Assembly (NCBI RefSeq): GCF_004634425.1
Contig: NZ_SBJL01000002.1
Span: 186,001-250,000 of the forward strand
Length of the DNA: 64,000 nt
Source of the DNA: Vitreimonas flagellata
GTDB lineage: Bacteria; Pseudomonadota; Alphaproteobacteria; Caulobacterales; Aquidulcibacteraceae
Reading direction: 5' to 3'
Positions 35,395 to 43,278 of the stretch are shown here, in pieces. The notes under the pieces were generated by a model. The model was not told the DNA's origin. It saw nothing but the letters and a program-made list of their open reading frames with translations, and did not search any database. How positions within the stretch are numbered: position 1 is the stretch's first letter; every line of letters begins with the position of its first letter. The translations under genes and the position numbers were made by a program.

Positions 35395-36641
35395 CCCGCG
35401 TTCAGCCCCAACGCGCGCAGTGAGGGTTGATCGAAGCTCAGCACATCCTCTTCATCCACCAACGCCATGCCGCCGTCGCCGCGATAGGTCCAGACCGACC
35501 AACCAAAGCCTAAACGCTCCGCTTCGGCGCGCACGGCCCGAAGCCAGTGCGTACGGTGCCGCTCCTGTGCGCCTTGATATTGGCGATGGAAGCGCACCAC
35601 GCCGAACTCGCCCAGTAGGATCGCGCCACGTGGAATGCCGTGCTGATCGGCCCAACGCGCCACATTGCCAAACGCTTGCGTGATCGTCGCTTCGCCGTGA
35701 TCGTTTTCGAAATACTCACGCAATTCGTTGCGCGCCGTCTCGATCGCGCGCGCACGTTGATTGGCCGGCAGTACCGCATTGATGCGCTGTGTCGTCGCGC
35801 GCAATTCGTTGCGCAGCGAACTCTCGGACGCCGGCCACGGCAGATTGCTGATGTGGCTCGCATCATCGATCGCGCCCTGATGCGTGAAGGTGAGCGGCGC
35901 ATAATAGTGGAACGTATAGATGATGCGCGGATCGTCCACCGGCTGGAGATTCACCAAGCCCAAGTGACCACCACCGAAGCCGCCCGATACGATCAGCGGC
36001 AAATCCGGCGCTTGCGCGCGCGCACTATTGACGAGACGCTGACTCATCTCCTGCCAGCGATGCGCCGCGCCAACGCCATAAGCCTGCGGCTCGTTCATCA
36101 ATTCGAATGCAACCCCATCCAAATCCGCGATGACGCCCGCCACCTCGCCCACGATCTCGACATAGCGGCGAAACACCAACGCGCCCGCGCCGTCCCAGAG
36201 CCGCTCCGGCGTGTACATCGGATTGCGAGAGGTCGGATGTAGATCGACAATGACGTTCAAGCCGGCCGCACGAAACCGCGTCACCCGATCGCGTAGAATC
36301 CGCGCCAAATCAGCAGATCGCGCGCCTTCGCTCGCCATGAAGATATCCGGCCCAACCGTCAGCCGCACAAAGTCGAACCCGACGCGCCGCAGGTTCGCCA
36401 TCTCTTCGTCGGAGCTTTGATAGTCGGCGCGCGTGAACGGCGGCCAGCGATAGCCGCTGCGATCGAACTCAGCCCAATTTAGCATGTGGTGCACGCCGAT
36501 ACCACGGCGCAGTGCAAGCGGATTTGTGCGCGCAATCTGCGCTGACGCAGGTTGCGAACAAGCAGCGGCGACGCCCAGCAAACCAAGCCCGGCGCCACGG
36601 CGCGTCATCGTCGAAGGGGAATAGGGCGCATCATCTGTCAT
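35391..36641 (-). CDS. Exported glycoside hydrolase family 5 (cellulase-like)
   Basis: This 416-aa secreted hydrolase has an N-terminal TRRGAGLGLLG twin-Arg-like signal, possibly with a lipobox ending at Cys28. GH5 marks are VDLHP, the acid/base Glu184 in MNEPQ, FHYYAP (His245) and the nucleophile Glu345 in LGEFGV. It ends on top of the lyase stop (4-nt convergent overlap). Exopolysaccharide loci commonly carry one endoglycanase for trimming or release of polymer; that is its probable job here. Confidence 0.92.
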   Translation of the reverse strand: MTDDAPYSPSTMTRRGAGLGLLGVAAACSQPASAQIARTNPLALRRGIGVHHMLNWAEFDRSGYRWPPFTRADYQSSDEEMANLRRVGFDFVRLTVGPDIFMASEGARSADLARILRDRVTRFRAAGLNVIVDLHPTSRNPMYTPERLWDGAGALVFRRYVEIVGEVAGVIADLDGVAFELMNEPQAYGVGAAHRWQEMSQRLVNSARAQAPDLPLIVSGGFGGGHLGLVNLQPVDDPRIIYTFHYYAPLTFTHQGAIDDASHISNLPWPASESSLRNELRATTQRINAVLPANQRARAIETARNELREYFENDHGEATITQAFGNVARWADQHGIPRGAILLGEFGVVRFHRQYQGAQERHRTHWLRAVRAEAERLGFGWSVWTYRGDGGMALVDEEDVLSFDQPSLRALGLNAG

Positions 36642-36663
36642 CGTCCCACTCGTCTAGCAGGCC

Positions 36664-37980
36664 TTACCAGCAAATTCCGTAATAATCTTTGCGCTCACGC
36701 CATTCCAGCGGCAGACCCGCGAGATCGATGATCGTTTTGCCTTCCAGCTTTGCGGGATCGACGCCCTTCAGCAATTTGGAATGGCCAACGATGATTGTGT
36801 CCGAGAACGCCAGCACCTGATCCAGATCTTCGCGCAGCATGCGCGAGATGTGTGGCAGAAGATCAAGAATGTAGGCGAGGTTCGCGCCGGTCAGCCGTGA
36901 CATACGTACGTTCGCATCGTAAATTGCGATGTCATAACCCTTGCCGAGCAAACGCTCCGCCAACACCACGTGTGGGCTTTCGCGCAAATCGTCCGTGTCC
37001 GGCTTAAAACTCACGCCCAGAAAACTCACGCGGCGGTTCACGTTCTTCACGCGCGTGACAAGCTGAAACGCTTGGTCGATCTGAACATCATTAGCGAGCC
37101 CCGTGCCATCCAGCACCGGCGTCGGCACGTTGAGCTGGCGCGCCGCATATCGCAAAGCGCGTAGATCCTTCGGCAAGCACGAACCGCCATAGGCGAAGCC
37201 CGGCCGCATATAGGCCTTCGACACGTTCAGGCGCGTGTCGGAAACCAAAGCTTCCATAACTTCCACGCCGTTGACTCCGTGAGCCTTGCAGATGTTGCCG
37301 ACTTCGTTGGCGAAGCTGATCTTCAGCGCGTGCCAGGCGTTGCAGAAATACTTGATGCCTTCGGCGGTGCGCATCTCCACGCGCTGGACACGGTCGCTTG
37401 TGCTCTCTTGTAATGAACTCAGACGTTCGAACGTCGCGTCATCGCGCGCGCCGAACACGATCAGACCTGGATCGTCGTAATCCTTGATCGCGCTGCCCTC
37501 GCGCAAAAACTCTGGATAATAGCCGATGCCGAAGCCCTTGCCGGCTTTCATGCCCGACGCGGCTTCGAGAGCTGGGATCACCATGCCATCCATCGTGCCC
37601 GGCAGAATGGTCGAGCGCACCACCACCGAATAATGGCCTTTACGCTTCTTGAGCGCCGCGCCGATCTGCTCAGCCACGCGCAGCACATAATTGAGTTCAA
37701 GGCTGCCCGCTTGCGTCGACGGCGTGCCGACGCAGATGAGACACATATCCGTCTCGGCGACGGCCGTCGCCACATCTTCGGTCGCGCGCAAGCGCCCCGC
37801 GGCGACGGCTTCGGCTGTCACTTCCGGCAAGTTCGGCTCGATGATTGGCGCCTGGCCGCTCAAGATCGCCTTTACCTTGGTGGGGTTCACATCGACGGCG
37901 ATTACTTCGTGGCCATCGCGCGCCAAGCACGCGGCCGACACGGCGCCCACATATCCGATGCCGATAATTGCGACCTTCAT
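36664..37980 (-). CDS. GDP-mannose / UDP-glucose 6-dehydrogenase family
   Basis: This 438-aa enzyme oxidises a nucleotide sugar to its uronate. It has the N-terminal Rossmann motif GIGYVG, then GTPST, then the family segment YYPEFLREGSAI and the catalytic Cys in GGSCLPKDLRAL (near residue 268), with a C-terminal domain containing GVSFKPDTDDLRESP. The SCLPKDLRAL form and length resemble GDP-mannose dehydrogenase (AlgD) more than Ugd, which would give GDP-mannuronate. GGAG upstream of ATG 37978-37980 sets the start. Uronate in the polymer would fit the heparinase-like lyase. Confidence 0.92.
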   Translation of the reverse strand: MKVAIIGIGYVGAVSAACLARDGHEVIAVDVNPTKVKAILSGQAPIIEPNLPEVTAEAVAAGRLRATEDVATAVAETDMCLICVGTPSTQAGSLELNYVLRVAEQIGAALKKRKGHYSVVVRSTILPGTMDGMVIPALEAASGMKAGKGFGIGYYPEFLREGSAIKDYDDPGLIVFGARDDATFERLSSLQESTSDRVQRVEMRTAEGIKYFCNAWHALKISFANEVGNICKAHGVNGVEVMEALVSDTRLNVSKAYMRPGFAYGGSCLPKDLRALRYAARQLNVPTPVLDGTGLANDVQIDQAFQLVTRVKNVNRRVSFLGVSFKPDTDDLRESPHVVLAERLLGKGYDIAIYDANVRMSRLTGANLAYILDLLPHISRMLREDLDQVLAFSDTIIVGHSKLLKGVDPAKLEGKTIIDLAGLPLEWRERKDYYGICW

Positions 37981-38409
37981 AGAAACTCCAATTGTCCCCG
38001 CCGCCTCGCAAACTCGGTGCGCAGCGACAAGGCAAGGTTTTTTGTCGGCGACGCTGAGACAGCGGCCATTTCTCTGTGGGTAATGCAAGAAGTCCGCCAG
38101 CCCACGCGGTTGAGGCGCGCTCACCAACATCGCTAACGAACGTGCTGAATCGATACAGATCAGCTTGGCGCCACTGCTCCCAATCGGGGGCTCCGGGGAG
38201 CCCAGGTATTGCATAGAGGTGACATCGGCCCGGAAGGTCGCTGCCTACCGTCCCATTTCGTCCAGTCTGGCGCGAGTTTTGTTGCAATGCACACGCCTAT
38301 CCGGGTACGTACCGGACGGAAAACGAACCAAAATTCCGACAGGAACTGGCGCCCACGCGGTCTGTCCGCCCGGCGTGCTTTCGTGTCAATCGCTAAGAAC
38401 GAGCGCGCT
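37981..38409. other. Non-coding stretch upstream of the dehydrogenase
   Basis: About 430 bp hold no credible gene. Open frames here are short and have shadow-like composition. The region must contain the minus-strand promoter of the dehydrogenase, but no operator stands out. It merges on the right into a decayed adenylation-domain fragment. Confidence 0.5.
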
Positions 38410-38655
38410 GTGAGCCTTGCTGAAACACGCTTGGCCTTCATGCTGAACGACGCGGTGCAGAAGGCGCTCTTCGCGCAGGCGGACGCGCTGAACACGCTGC
38501 AGTTCAGCTTCCCCGCCGCCAGCACGTTGTTGCTGAACGACGAAGCGGGCGACGCCGATTTCGTTGCGCATCAGTTGGGCCCGGAAGACGTCGCCTCTCT
38601 GATTTACACCCCTGGCACCACCGGCCAGCCGAAAGGTGTACTCGTGCCCCATTGT
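38410..38655 (+). pseudogene. Fragment of an adenylation domain (NRPS or acyl-CoA-ligase type)
   Basis: The plus strand reads ETRLAFMLNDAV, similar to the ERLAYMLEDA-type segment of A domains, and, about 60 residues later, ASLIYTPGTTGQPKGVLVPH, the A3 phosphate-binding motif. The frame then runs into unrelated sequence at about 38655. No start, no upstream A1/A2 core and no downstream A4-A10 cores exist. It differs from both A domains of the 9684-15521 NRPS in the A3 motif (TPGTTGQ versus TSGSTGK/R), so it is not a simple copy of that gene. Confidence 0.75.
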
Positions 38656-38696
38656 GGCAGCCGCCTTGGTGCTTGCCGGGTTAGCGGGAGCGCCTC

Positions 38697-39941
38697 TTGA
38701 TCGATACGATCGGATACGCCTGCCGTCTGATCGCGCGATATTGGCCGCTCTCTCTTGTTGTGCTGGCGCTCCTCGCGCTTGCCTATCTCTGGCTCTCGCC
38801 CGCGCACATGGCGCCGCCCGGGCCGCTGCACACCTGGAGCTCGATCGCACTCGGCGCGCTCATAGTGCTCACCATTATGCCCGCTTGGCGCGGCGCCGTG
38901 CATCTGAGCGAAGTTACCAGGGAATTCACCGGGCCGGCGCGCATGCAGCTCGATCCGATCGTGCATTGCAGCGTCGAACTTGATGGCGGCATTCGCGTCG
39001 ACATCAGCCGCCCTGGCATCGGCCCTGCTTCAGCCAACACGTGCGCCGAAGCGTTTAGCGAGCCGCTTTCGCCCGAACTCGGCCCCATTCGCCCCGCCCA
39101 ACCCCTCCGCATCATTCTCTACGCCCCCGGTTGGGGCAATGCGCGCGCGGAGAACGCGGACTTCCGCGCCGCACTCGCGAGCGCCGGCTATATTGTCGTG
39201 AGCATCGACGACATTGCCAAAGATGCGCCGTACGCGAACGCCGAAGACGAGCGTATCCGCACCTCCACGATTGATCTCTCCAGCGCCGAGGCCGTCGCGC
39301 AAACGCGCGCGAACACGGATCGCCGCGTCGCGCTCGAAGCGCAAAAGGCCATCGCCGCGCTCGACGCGCTGCAAGCCTGCATCCCGGCGAGGTGGCGCGA
39401 ACGCATCGATTTCAATCGCGTCGGCTTCTTGGGCTTCTCATTCGGCGGCGCGACAGCGGCGCAAGCCGCGACCATGGACCCGCGCTTTCGCGCTATAGTC
39501 AATCTCGACGGCAGCCGCTTCGGCCAAGCCGCCGCGCAACCGCCAGCCGCACCCTATCTCACCCTACTCGCCGATTTCGAGCTGCCCTCCGCACGGCGCG
39601 ACGCCTCCAGCCGCCGCCACGAGTTCGCGTTCGCGCGGGAGATGGCGTTGCTTGAGGCCGAGCGCGCGGCGGCGCACGATGACACCTACGCATTCCTTGT
39701 GCGCGGCGCCCTGCATGAAGCGTTCACGGATGAGTACGGCGACCAAAGCAATGCCCGCAAATGGCTCATGCTCTCACCGGGACGCGCGCGAGCGATCCGC
39801 CTTTACTACACGTTGCACTTCTTCAATCGCTACCTGCACGACGCCCGGACATCTCTCTTGGACCGCGCATCGCCGCCTTACGCAGAGGTGATCACCTCAA
39901 ACGAGATCGCCTCGGCCGTGCGCAACGCCACCGCGCCCTGA
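38697..39941 (+). CDS. Membrane-anchored alpha/beta hydrolase (PAF-acetylhydrolase/dienelactone-hydrolase-like)
   Basis: This 414-aa protein has two or three N-terminal helices (residues 14-32, 45-62) and a hydrolase domain. The nucleophile elbow is GFLGFSFGGA, and the oxyanion region is LYAPGWGNAR. A His in the C-terminal GALHEAFTDE segment could complete the triad. The TTG start is preceded by GGGAG at 6 nt. The last 64 nt overlap the phosphopantetheinyl transferase gene on the other strand. Substrate unknown; platelet-activating-factor acetylhydrolase-like esterase is the nearest family. Confidence 0.85.
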   Translation: MIDTIGYACRLIARYWPLSLVVLALLALAYLWLSPAHMAPPGPLHTWSSIALGALIVLTIMPAWRGAVHLSEVTREFTGPARMQLDPIVHCSVELDGGIRVDISRPGIGPASANTCAEAFSEPLSPELGPIRPAQPLRIILYAPGWGNARAENADFRAALASAGYIVVSIDDIAKDAPYANAEDERIRTSTIDLSSAEAVAQTRANTDRRVALEAQKAIAALDALQACIPARWRERIDFNRVGFLGFSFGGATAAQAATMDPRFRAIVNLDGSRFGQAAAQPPAAPYLTLLADFELPSARRDASSRRHEFAFAREMALLEAERAAAHDDTYAFLVRGALHEAFTDEYGDQSNARKWLMLSPGRARAIRLYYTLHFFNRYLHDARTSLLDRASPPYAEVITSNEIASAVRNATAP

Positions 39942-40552
39942 TAATTCGGCGCAGGATCAAACGCACACATCTGCCACGCGGCCGCGTCATCGCCATCAAT
40001 ACGCAACAAACGCGGCGGCGTATCCGCATCGATAGTCACGTCAAACGAATCCAGCGGAATGCCGAGGCCTTCGCCTTGCGCTTTCACGTATGCTTCCTTG
40101 CGCGTCCAGCAGCGATAGAACGCGTTCTCATACTCCGGCCCCGCATAGGCATTGAGCGCAGCGCATTCCTGCGGCGAGAAGAAACGTCGGGCAATCTGCG
40201 GCCCTTCGATCGCGCGCACATGCTCCACGTCGAGCCCGAGGTCGAGATCGTCGCTGATCGCGAGCGCGGCAAGATTGTGCGAATGGCTGAGGTTGAAAAA
40301 CGGGCCGCCGGCGAGCAACGGCTTGCCATGCGCGTTTTCACCGAAGCTCAGATCACTCGGCCCGACACCGAGATGCGCGCCGAGCAGCGCACGCATCCGC
40401 GCATGCGATTGCCCGAAGCGAAAGCGATCCTTGTCGAACACAAAGCGCGCCATGCGGGCCGTTTCCTTCTCCGACAAGGTCGCAAGCTCCGCCGCCGGCG
40501 CGGGCGTCGTAGGATCGAGCGGCCAGACGTAGATCTTAATCAGCGACGCCAC
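39878..40552 (-). CDS. 4'-phosphopantetheinyl transferase (Sfp type)
   Basis: This 224-aa enzyme moves phosphopantetheine from CoA to the Ser of carrier proteins. Sfp-family motifs are all present: GKPLL with FFNLSHSH, LGLDVEHVR (Mg-binding Asp/Glu), and FYRCWTRKEAYVKAQGEGL. It is the broad-substrate type used by NRPS/PKS rather than the AcpS type. It is the only such enzyme in the window, so it is the candidate to activate the two carrier domains of the NRPS. Its 3' end overlaps the hydrolase gene by 64 nt tail to tail. Confidence 0.94.
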   Translation of the reverse strand: MASLIKIYVWPLDPTTPAPAAELATLSEKETARMARFVFDKDRFRFGQSHARMRALLGAHLGVGPSDLSFGENAHGKPLLAGGPFFNLSHSHNLAALAISDDLDLGLDVEHVRAIEGPQIARRFFSPQECAALNAYAGPEYENAFYRCWTRKEAYVKAQGEGLGIPLDSFDVTIDADTPPRLLRIDGDDAAAWQMCAFDPAPNYQGAVALRTAEAISFEVITSA

Positions 40553-40808
40553 CAGCGCCCCCTTTCATACGTGGTTGCGCCGCGGAGAAGAGCGAGCGCA
40601 GCCGCCCCACATGCGCCTTCAGGGTGCGGCGGCCCGCGGCGCCAAGTCAACCATGCATCAATTGCGCCGCATACGACGCAAAAAAACGCGGCGTTAACCG
40701 CCCCACTTGTGGGCGGCGCGCGGCGCCTCTGTTATAGGCCAGCCGAGCGCCTCCGGTGCGAAACTTGCACCGAGCGCGTATCCAAACTGGAACCAGGTTC
40801 GAGAATTC
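40553..40808. other. Intergenic region between divergent PPTase and glycosyltransferase units
   Basis: No gene is visible. A strong GC hairpin (arms CCGCCCCAC / GTGGGCGG, with one bulge) lies near 40698-40716, next to a run of seven A (40680-40686), so on the minus strand a hairpin precedes a T-run by some 12 nt. This could act as an attenuator or terminator ahead of the PPTase, but the spacing is poor. Confidence 0.4.
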
Positions 40809-40982
40809 ATGGCCGACATCGGCGCCAATTCGAGAGGCGTAATCAACCGCGTCGCCCACGCCGTGCGCCGCCGCGTCATAGGCTACGCGATCATCGATTC
40901 CTGGGACATTCCGCCCCTGAGCCGCGCGCACCCGACGTTCGGTCGATCCACCAGCCGCGGCTTCTATACGAGACTGAAGTGA
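40809..40982 (+). CDS. Possible 57-aa leader ORF coupled to the GT4 gene
   Basis: ATG 40809 opens 57 codons (MADIGANSRGVINRVAHAVR..., ending FYTRLK) whose TGA overlaps the GTG start of the glycosyltransferase as GTGA, the usual sign of translational coupling. The peptide is basic and polar with no helix or family match, and only a weak GAG-type site precedes it. It could be a leader peptide or chance. Confidence 0.35.
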   Translation: MADIGANSRGVINRVAHAVRRRVIGYAIIDSWDIPPLSRAHPTFGRSTSRGFYTRLK

Positions 40983-42220
40983 GCAACGACACCCAATCCA
41001 AACCGCTCGGCCGCGTCCTGATCCTGGTCGAGAACCTGCCCGTGCCGTTTGACCGTCGCGTGTGGATGGAAGCGAACTCGCTGCATGCGGCAGGCTACGA
41101 GGTCAACGTCATCTGCCCGAAAGGCAAAGGCTATGACAAAGGCTTCGAGCGCATCGATGGCATTTACGTCTATCGCTATTCCTTGCCGATCGAAGCCTCA
41201 GGCTTTGCCGGCTATCTCTTCGAATACCCGGTTGCGTTGATCTCAAGCTTCGTGCTGGCGCTGCGCGTGGCGTTTGCGCGCGGCATTGATGTGATCCATG
41301 CCTGCAACCCCCCGGACTTGCTCTTCTTGGTAGCAGCCCCCTTCAAGCTCTTCGGCTGCCGCTTCATCTTCGATCATCATGATCTCTGCCCGGAATTGCT
41401 CGATTCCAAATACGATAAGCCGCGCCCCTTTCTGCGCTCGCTCATGGTGCTGTTCGAACGGCTGACCTTTGCGATGTCGAACGTGTCGATCGCCACGAAC
41501 GAAAGCTACAAGCGGGTCGCGGTTTCGCGTGGCAAGATGAAGCCGGAAAATGTGTACGTGGTTCGCAGCGCGCCACGCCGCGCCTGGATCGACCGCGCGG
41601 CAAGCTCGGGCGAGGCGGAGAAACTGGTCGGCTATGTCGGCGTCATGGGCGCGCAAGAGGGCTTGGACCTGTTGCTCGAAGCCGCGCACCACATCGTTTA
41701 CACCAAGAAGCGTGACGATGTGCGCTTCGTGCTGGTCGGCGACGGCAGCGCGCGTCGCGATCTTGAAGCCCAAGCCGCGTCACTCAATCTCTCAAACCAC
41801 GTCCGCTTCACCGGCCGCGTCTCCGATGCGGACTTGAAGGATTGGCTTGGCCGCTCGACGGTGCTGGTCAATCCCGATCGCCCAAGCGAACTCAACGATA
41901 AATCGACGATGAACAAGATCGTCGAATACATGGCCATGGCGAAGCCGATCGTGCAATTCGAATGCACGGAAGGCCGTTTCTCCGCGCAAGAAGCGTCGCT
42001 CTACGCGAAGCCGAACGACGTGCAGGATTTCGCCGACAAAATCGAGCAATTGCTCGATGATCCCACGCTGGCGAAGCAGCTCGGCGAGTACGGCCGCAAG
42101 CGCTTCGAGTCAGATCTCTGCTGGGAGCACCAGGAGCCGAAACTGCTTGCCGCTTACGCCGCCGCTCTCGGCCGCGCACCAGCACGCGATGCGGCCTTAG
42201 CGTCGAGCACCAGCGCGTAA
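40979..42220 (+). CDS. Glycosyltransferase family 4
   Basis: This 413-aa cytoplasmic GT-B enzyme starts VLILVENLPVPFDRRVWMEANSL, typical of GT4 enzymes related to WbuB/Cap1E-type transferases. The donor-binding C-domain has YVGVMGAQEGLDLLLEAA, VGDGSARRDLE and the ELNDKSTMNKIVEYMAMAKPIV segment with the E-x7-E-like region. The start is GTG 40979, since the frame remains open far upstream only as shadow of other genes. Its last 67 nt overlap the next glycosyltransferase on the opposite strand. Confidence 0.92.
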   Translation: MSNDTQSKPLGRVLILVENLPVPFDRRVWMEANSLHAAGYEVNVICPKGKGYDKGFERIDGIYVYRYSLPIEASGFAGYLFEYPVALISSFVLALRVAFARGIDVIHACNPPDLLFLVAAPFKLFGCRFIFDHHDLCPELLDSKYDKPRPFLRSLMVLFERLTFAMSNVSIATNESYKRVAVSRGKMKPENVYVVRSAPRRAWIDRAASSGEAEKLVGYVGVMGAQEGLDLLLEAAHHIVYTKKRDDVRFVLVGDGSARRDLEAQAASLNLSNHVRFTGRVSDADLKDWLGRSTVLVNPDRPSELNDKSTMNKIVEYMAMAKPIVQFECTEGRFSAQEASLYAKPNDVQDFADKIEQLLDDPTLAKQLGEYGRKRFESDLCWEHQEPKLLAAYAAALGRAPARDAALASSTSA

Positions 42221-43278
42221 GCTTCGCCCAAGCGCTCCAGCATGCGCGCGAACGTGAAGCGTTCGAGATAGCGCGCGCGTGCGGCCTTCTGCATCGTCGC
42301 CAGCTTGCCGCGATCGGCCGCCAATTCGCTGAACGCCTGTGCGAACGCATCCGCTTCAATCGGCAGCACGTAGCCGGTCAATCCGGTCTCATTGATCTCG
42401 GCCGACGCGCCGACGCCCGTGCACACCATCGCCGCGCCTGCGGCAGCACCTTCGATCAGCGAAATCGGCAAGGCTTCGCTACGCGACGGCAGCGCGCAGA
42501 TATCCGCGTTCAGCATGCCCGCATGGATGTCATCCATGCCAATCCAGCCCGGAAAGCTCACGCGATCGGCGACACCCGCGTCGGCCAGCGTTCGCGCAAA
42601 CGGCGCGACATCGCCGTTGCCAGCAATCGTGCAGCGCCAATCCTGGCTCACGCCGATCTTCGCCAGTGCGCCCGCCAACACATCGACGCCTTTGCGCTCA
42701 CCGATCTCACCTGCGAAGAAAATCGTCAGCGGCCGCTCGGACGGACGCGCGAGATCGCGTCCAGCGGCAAAATCAGGCACCGCGTTGTAAATCACGATCG
42801 TCCGCTCGGCCGGCACGCCGACCTCTTCCACGAACACCTGCCGCCAGCGCTCACCCAGCGCGATCACGCCCTCTGCGCGGCGCAGAATGTACTTGGTGAC
42901 ATCGATCCAAAGTTTCTTCTCATGCACGCGCCGATCAAAGCCGCCGCCGTGATAATGGAAGATCACCGGCAGCCTGAACACCTTGGCGATGCCCCACAGC
43001 AACGCTTTGCGATAAGCGCTCGCGCGCAGCGACAGATTGATGTGCGCGATATCCGCCTGCCTCGTGGCCGCAATCCATGTGAAGCGCGCAATCGCGTTGG
43101 CGAAAATCAGCAATGAGCCCATACGCGAGCCGTCGCCGCGCGTGGCCAGAAACGTGAAGTCCGCCGGCGCATCGTCATGCTGCGAAATATAGCGAAACGC
43201 GCGCTCAATGCCGCCGCGGCCTTCAAGCCCACGCGGCACCACACACAACACACGTGGCTTGCGCTGATCAGTGCGCAT
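42154..43278 (-). CDS. Glycosyltransferase family 4
   Basis: This 374-aa GT-B enzyme has the N-terminal glycine-rich loop RGLEGRGGIERAFR, HYHGGGF in the acceptor half, and donor-side motifs FFAGEIGERKGVDVL, GNGDVAPFAR and ALPSRSEALPISLIEGAAAG with the conserved Glu pair. It overlaps the GINT1-like gene upstream by 11 nt, making a two-gene minus-strand unit, and overlaps the GT4 gene at 40979 tail to tail by 67 nt. Sugar specificity cannot be read. Confidence 0.93.
   Translation of the reverse strand: MRTDQRKPRVLCVVPRGLEGRGGIERAFRYISQHDDAPADFTFLATRGDGSRMGSLLIFANAIARFTWIAATRQADIAHINLSLRASAYRKALLWGIAKVFRLPVIFHYHGGGFDRRVHEKKLWIDVTKYILRRAEGVIALGERWRQVFVEEVGVPAERTIVIYNAVPDFAAGRDLARPSERPLTIFFAGEIGERKGVDVLAGALAKIGVSQDWRCTIAGNGDVAPFARTLADAGVADRVSFPGWIGMDDIHAGMLNADICALPSRSEALPISLIEGAAAGAAMVCTGVGASAEINETGLTGYVLPIEADAFAQAFSELAADRGKLATMQKAARARYLERFTFARMLERLGEAYALVLDAKAASRAGARPRAAA

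Noticed and set aside
39761-40978. Upstream extension of the GT4 frame giving an 819-aa protein
   Set aside because: The extension runs antisense to the PPTase and through non-coding DNA, with shadow composition; the family N-terminus begins at GTG 40979.
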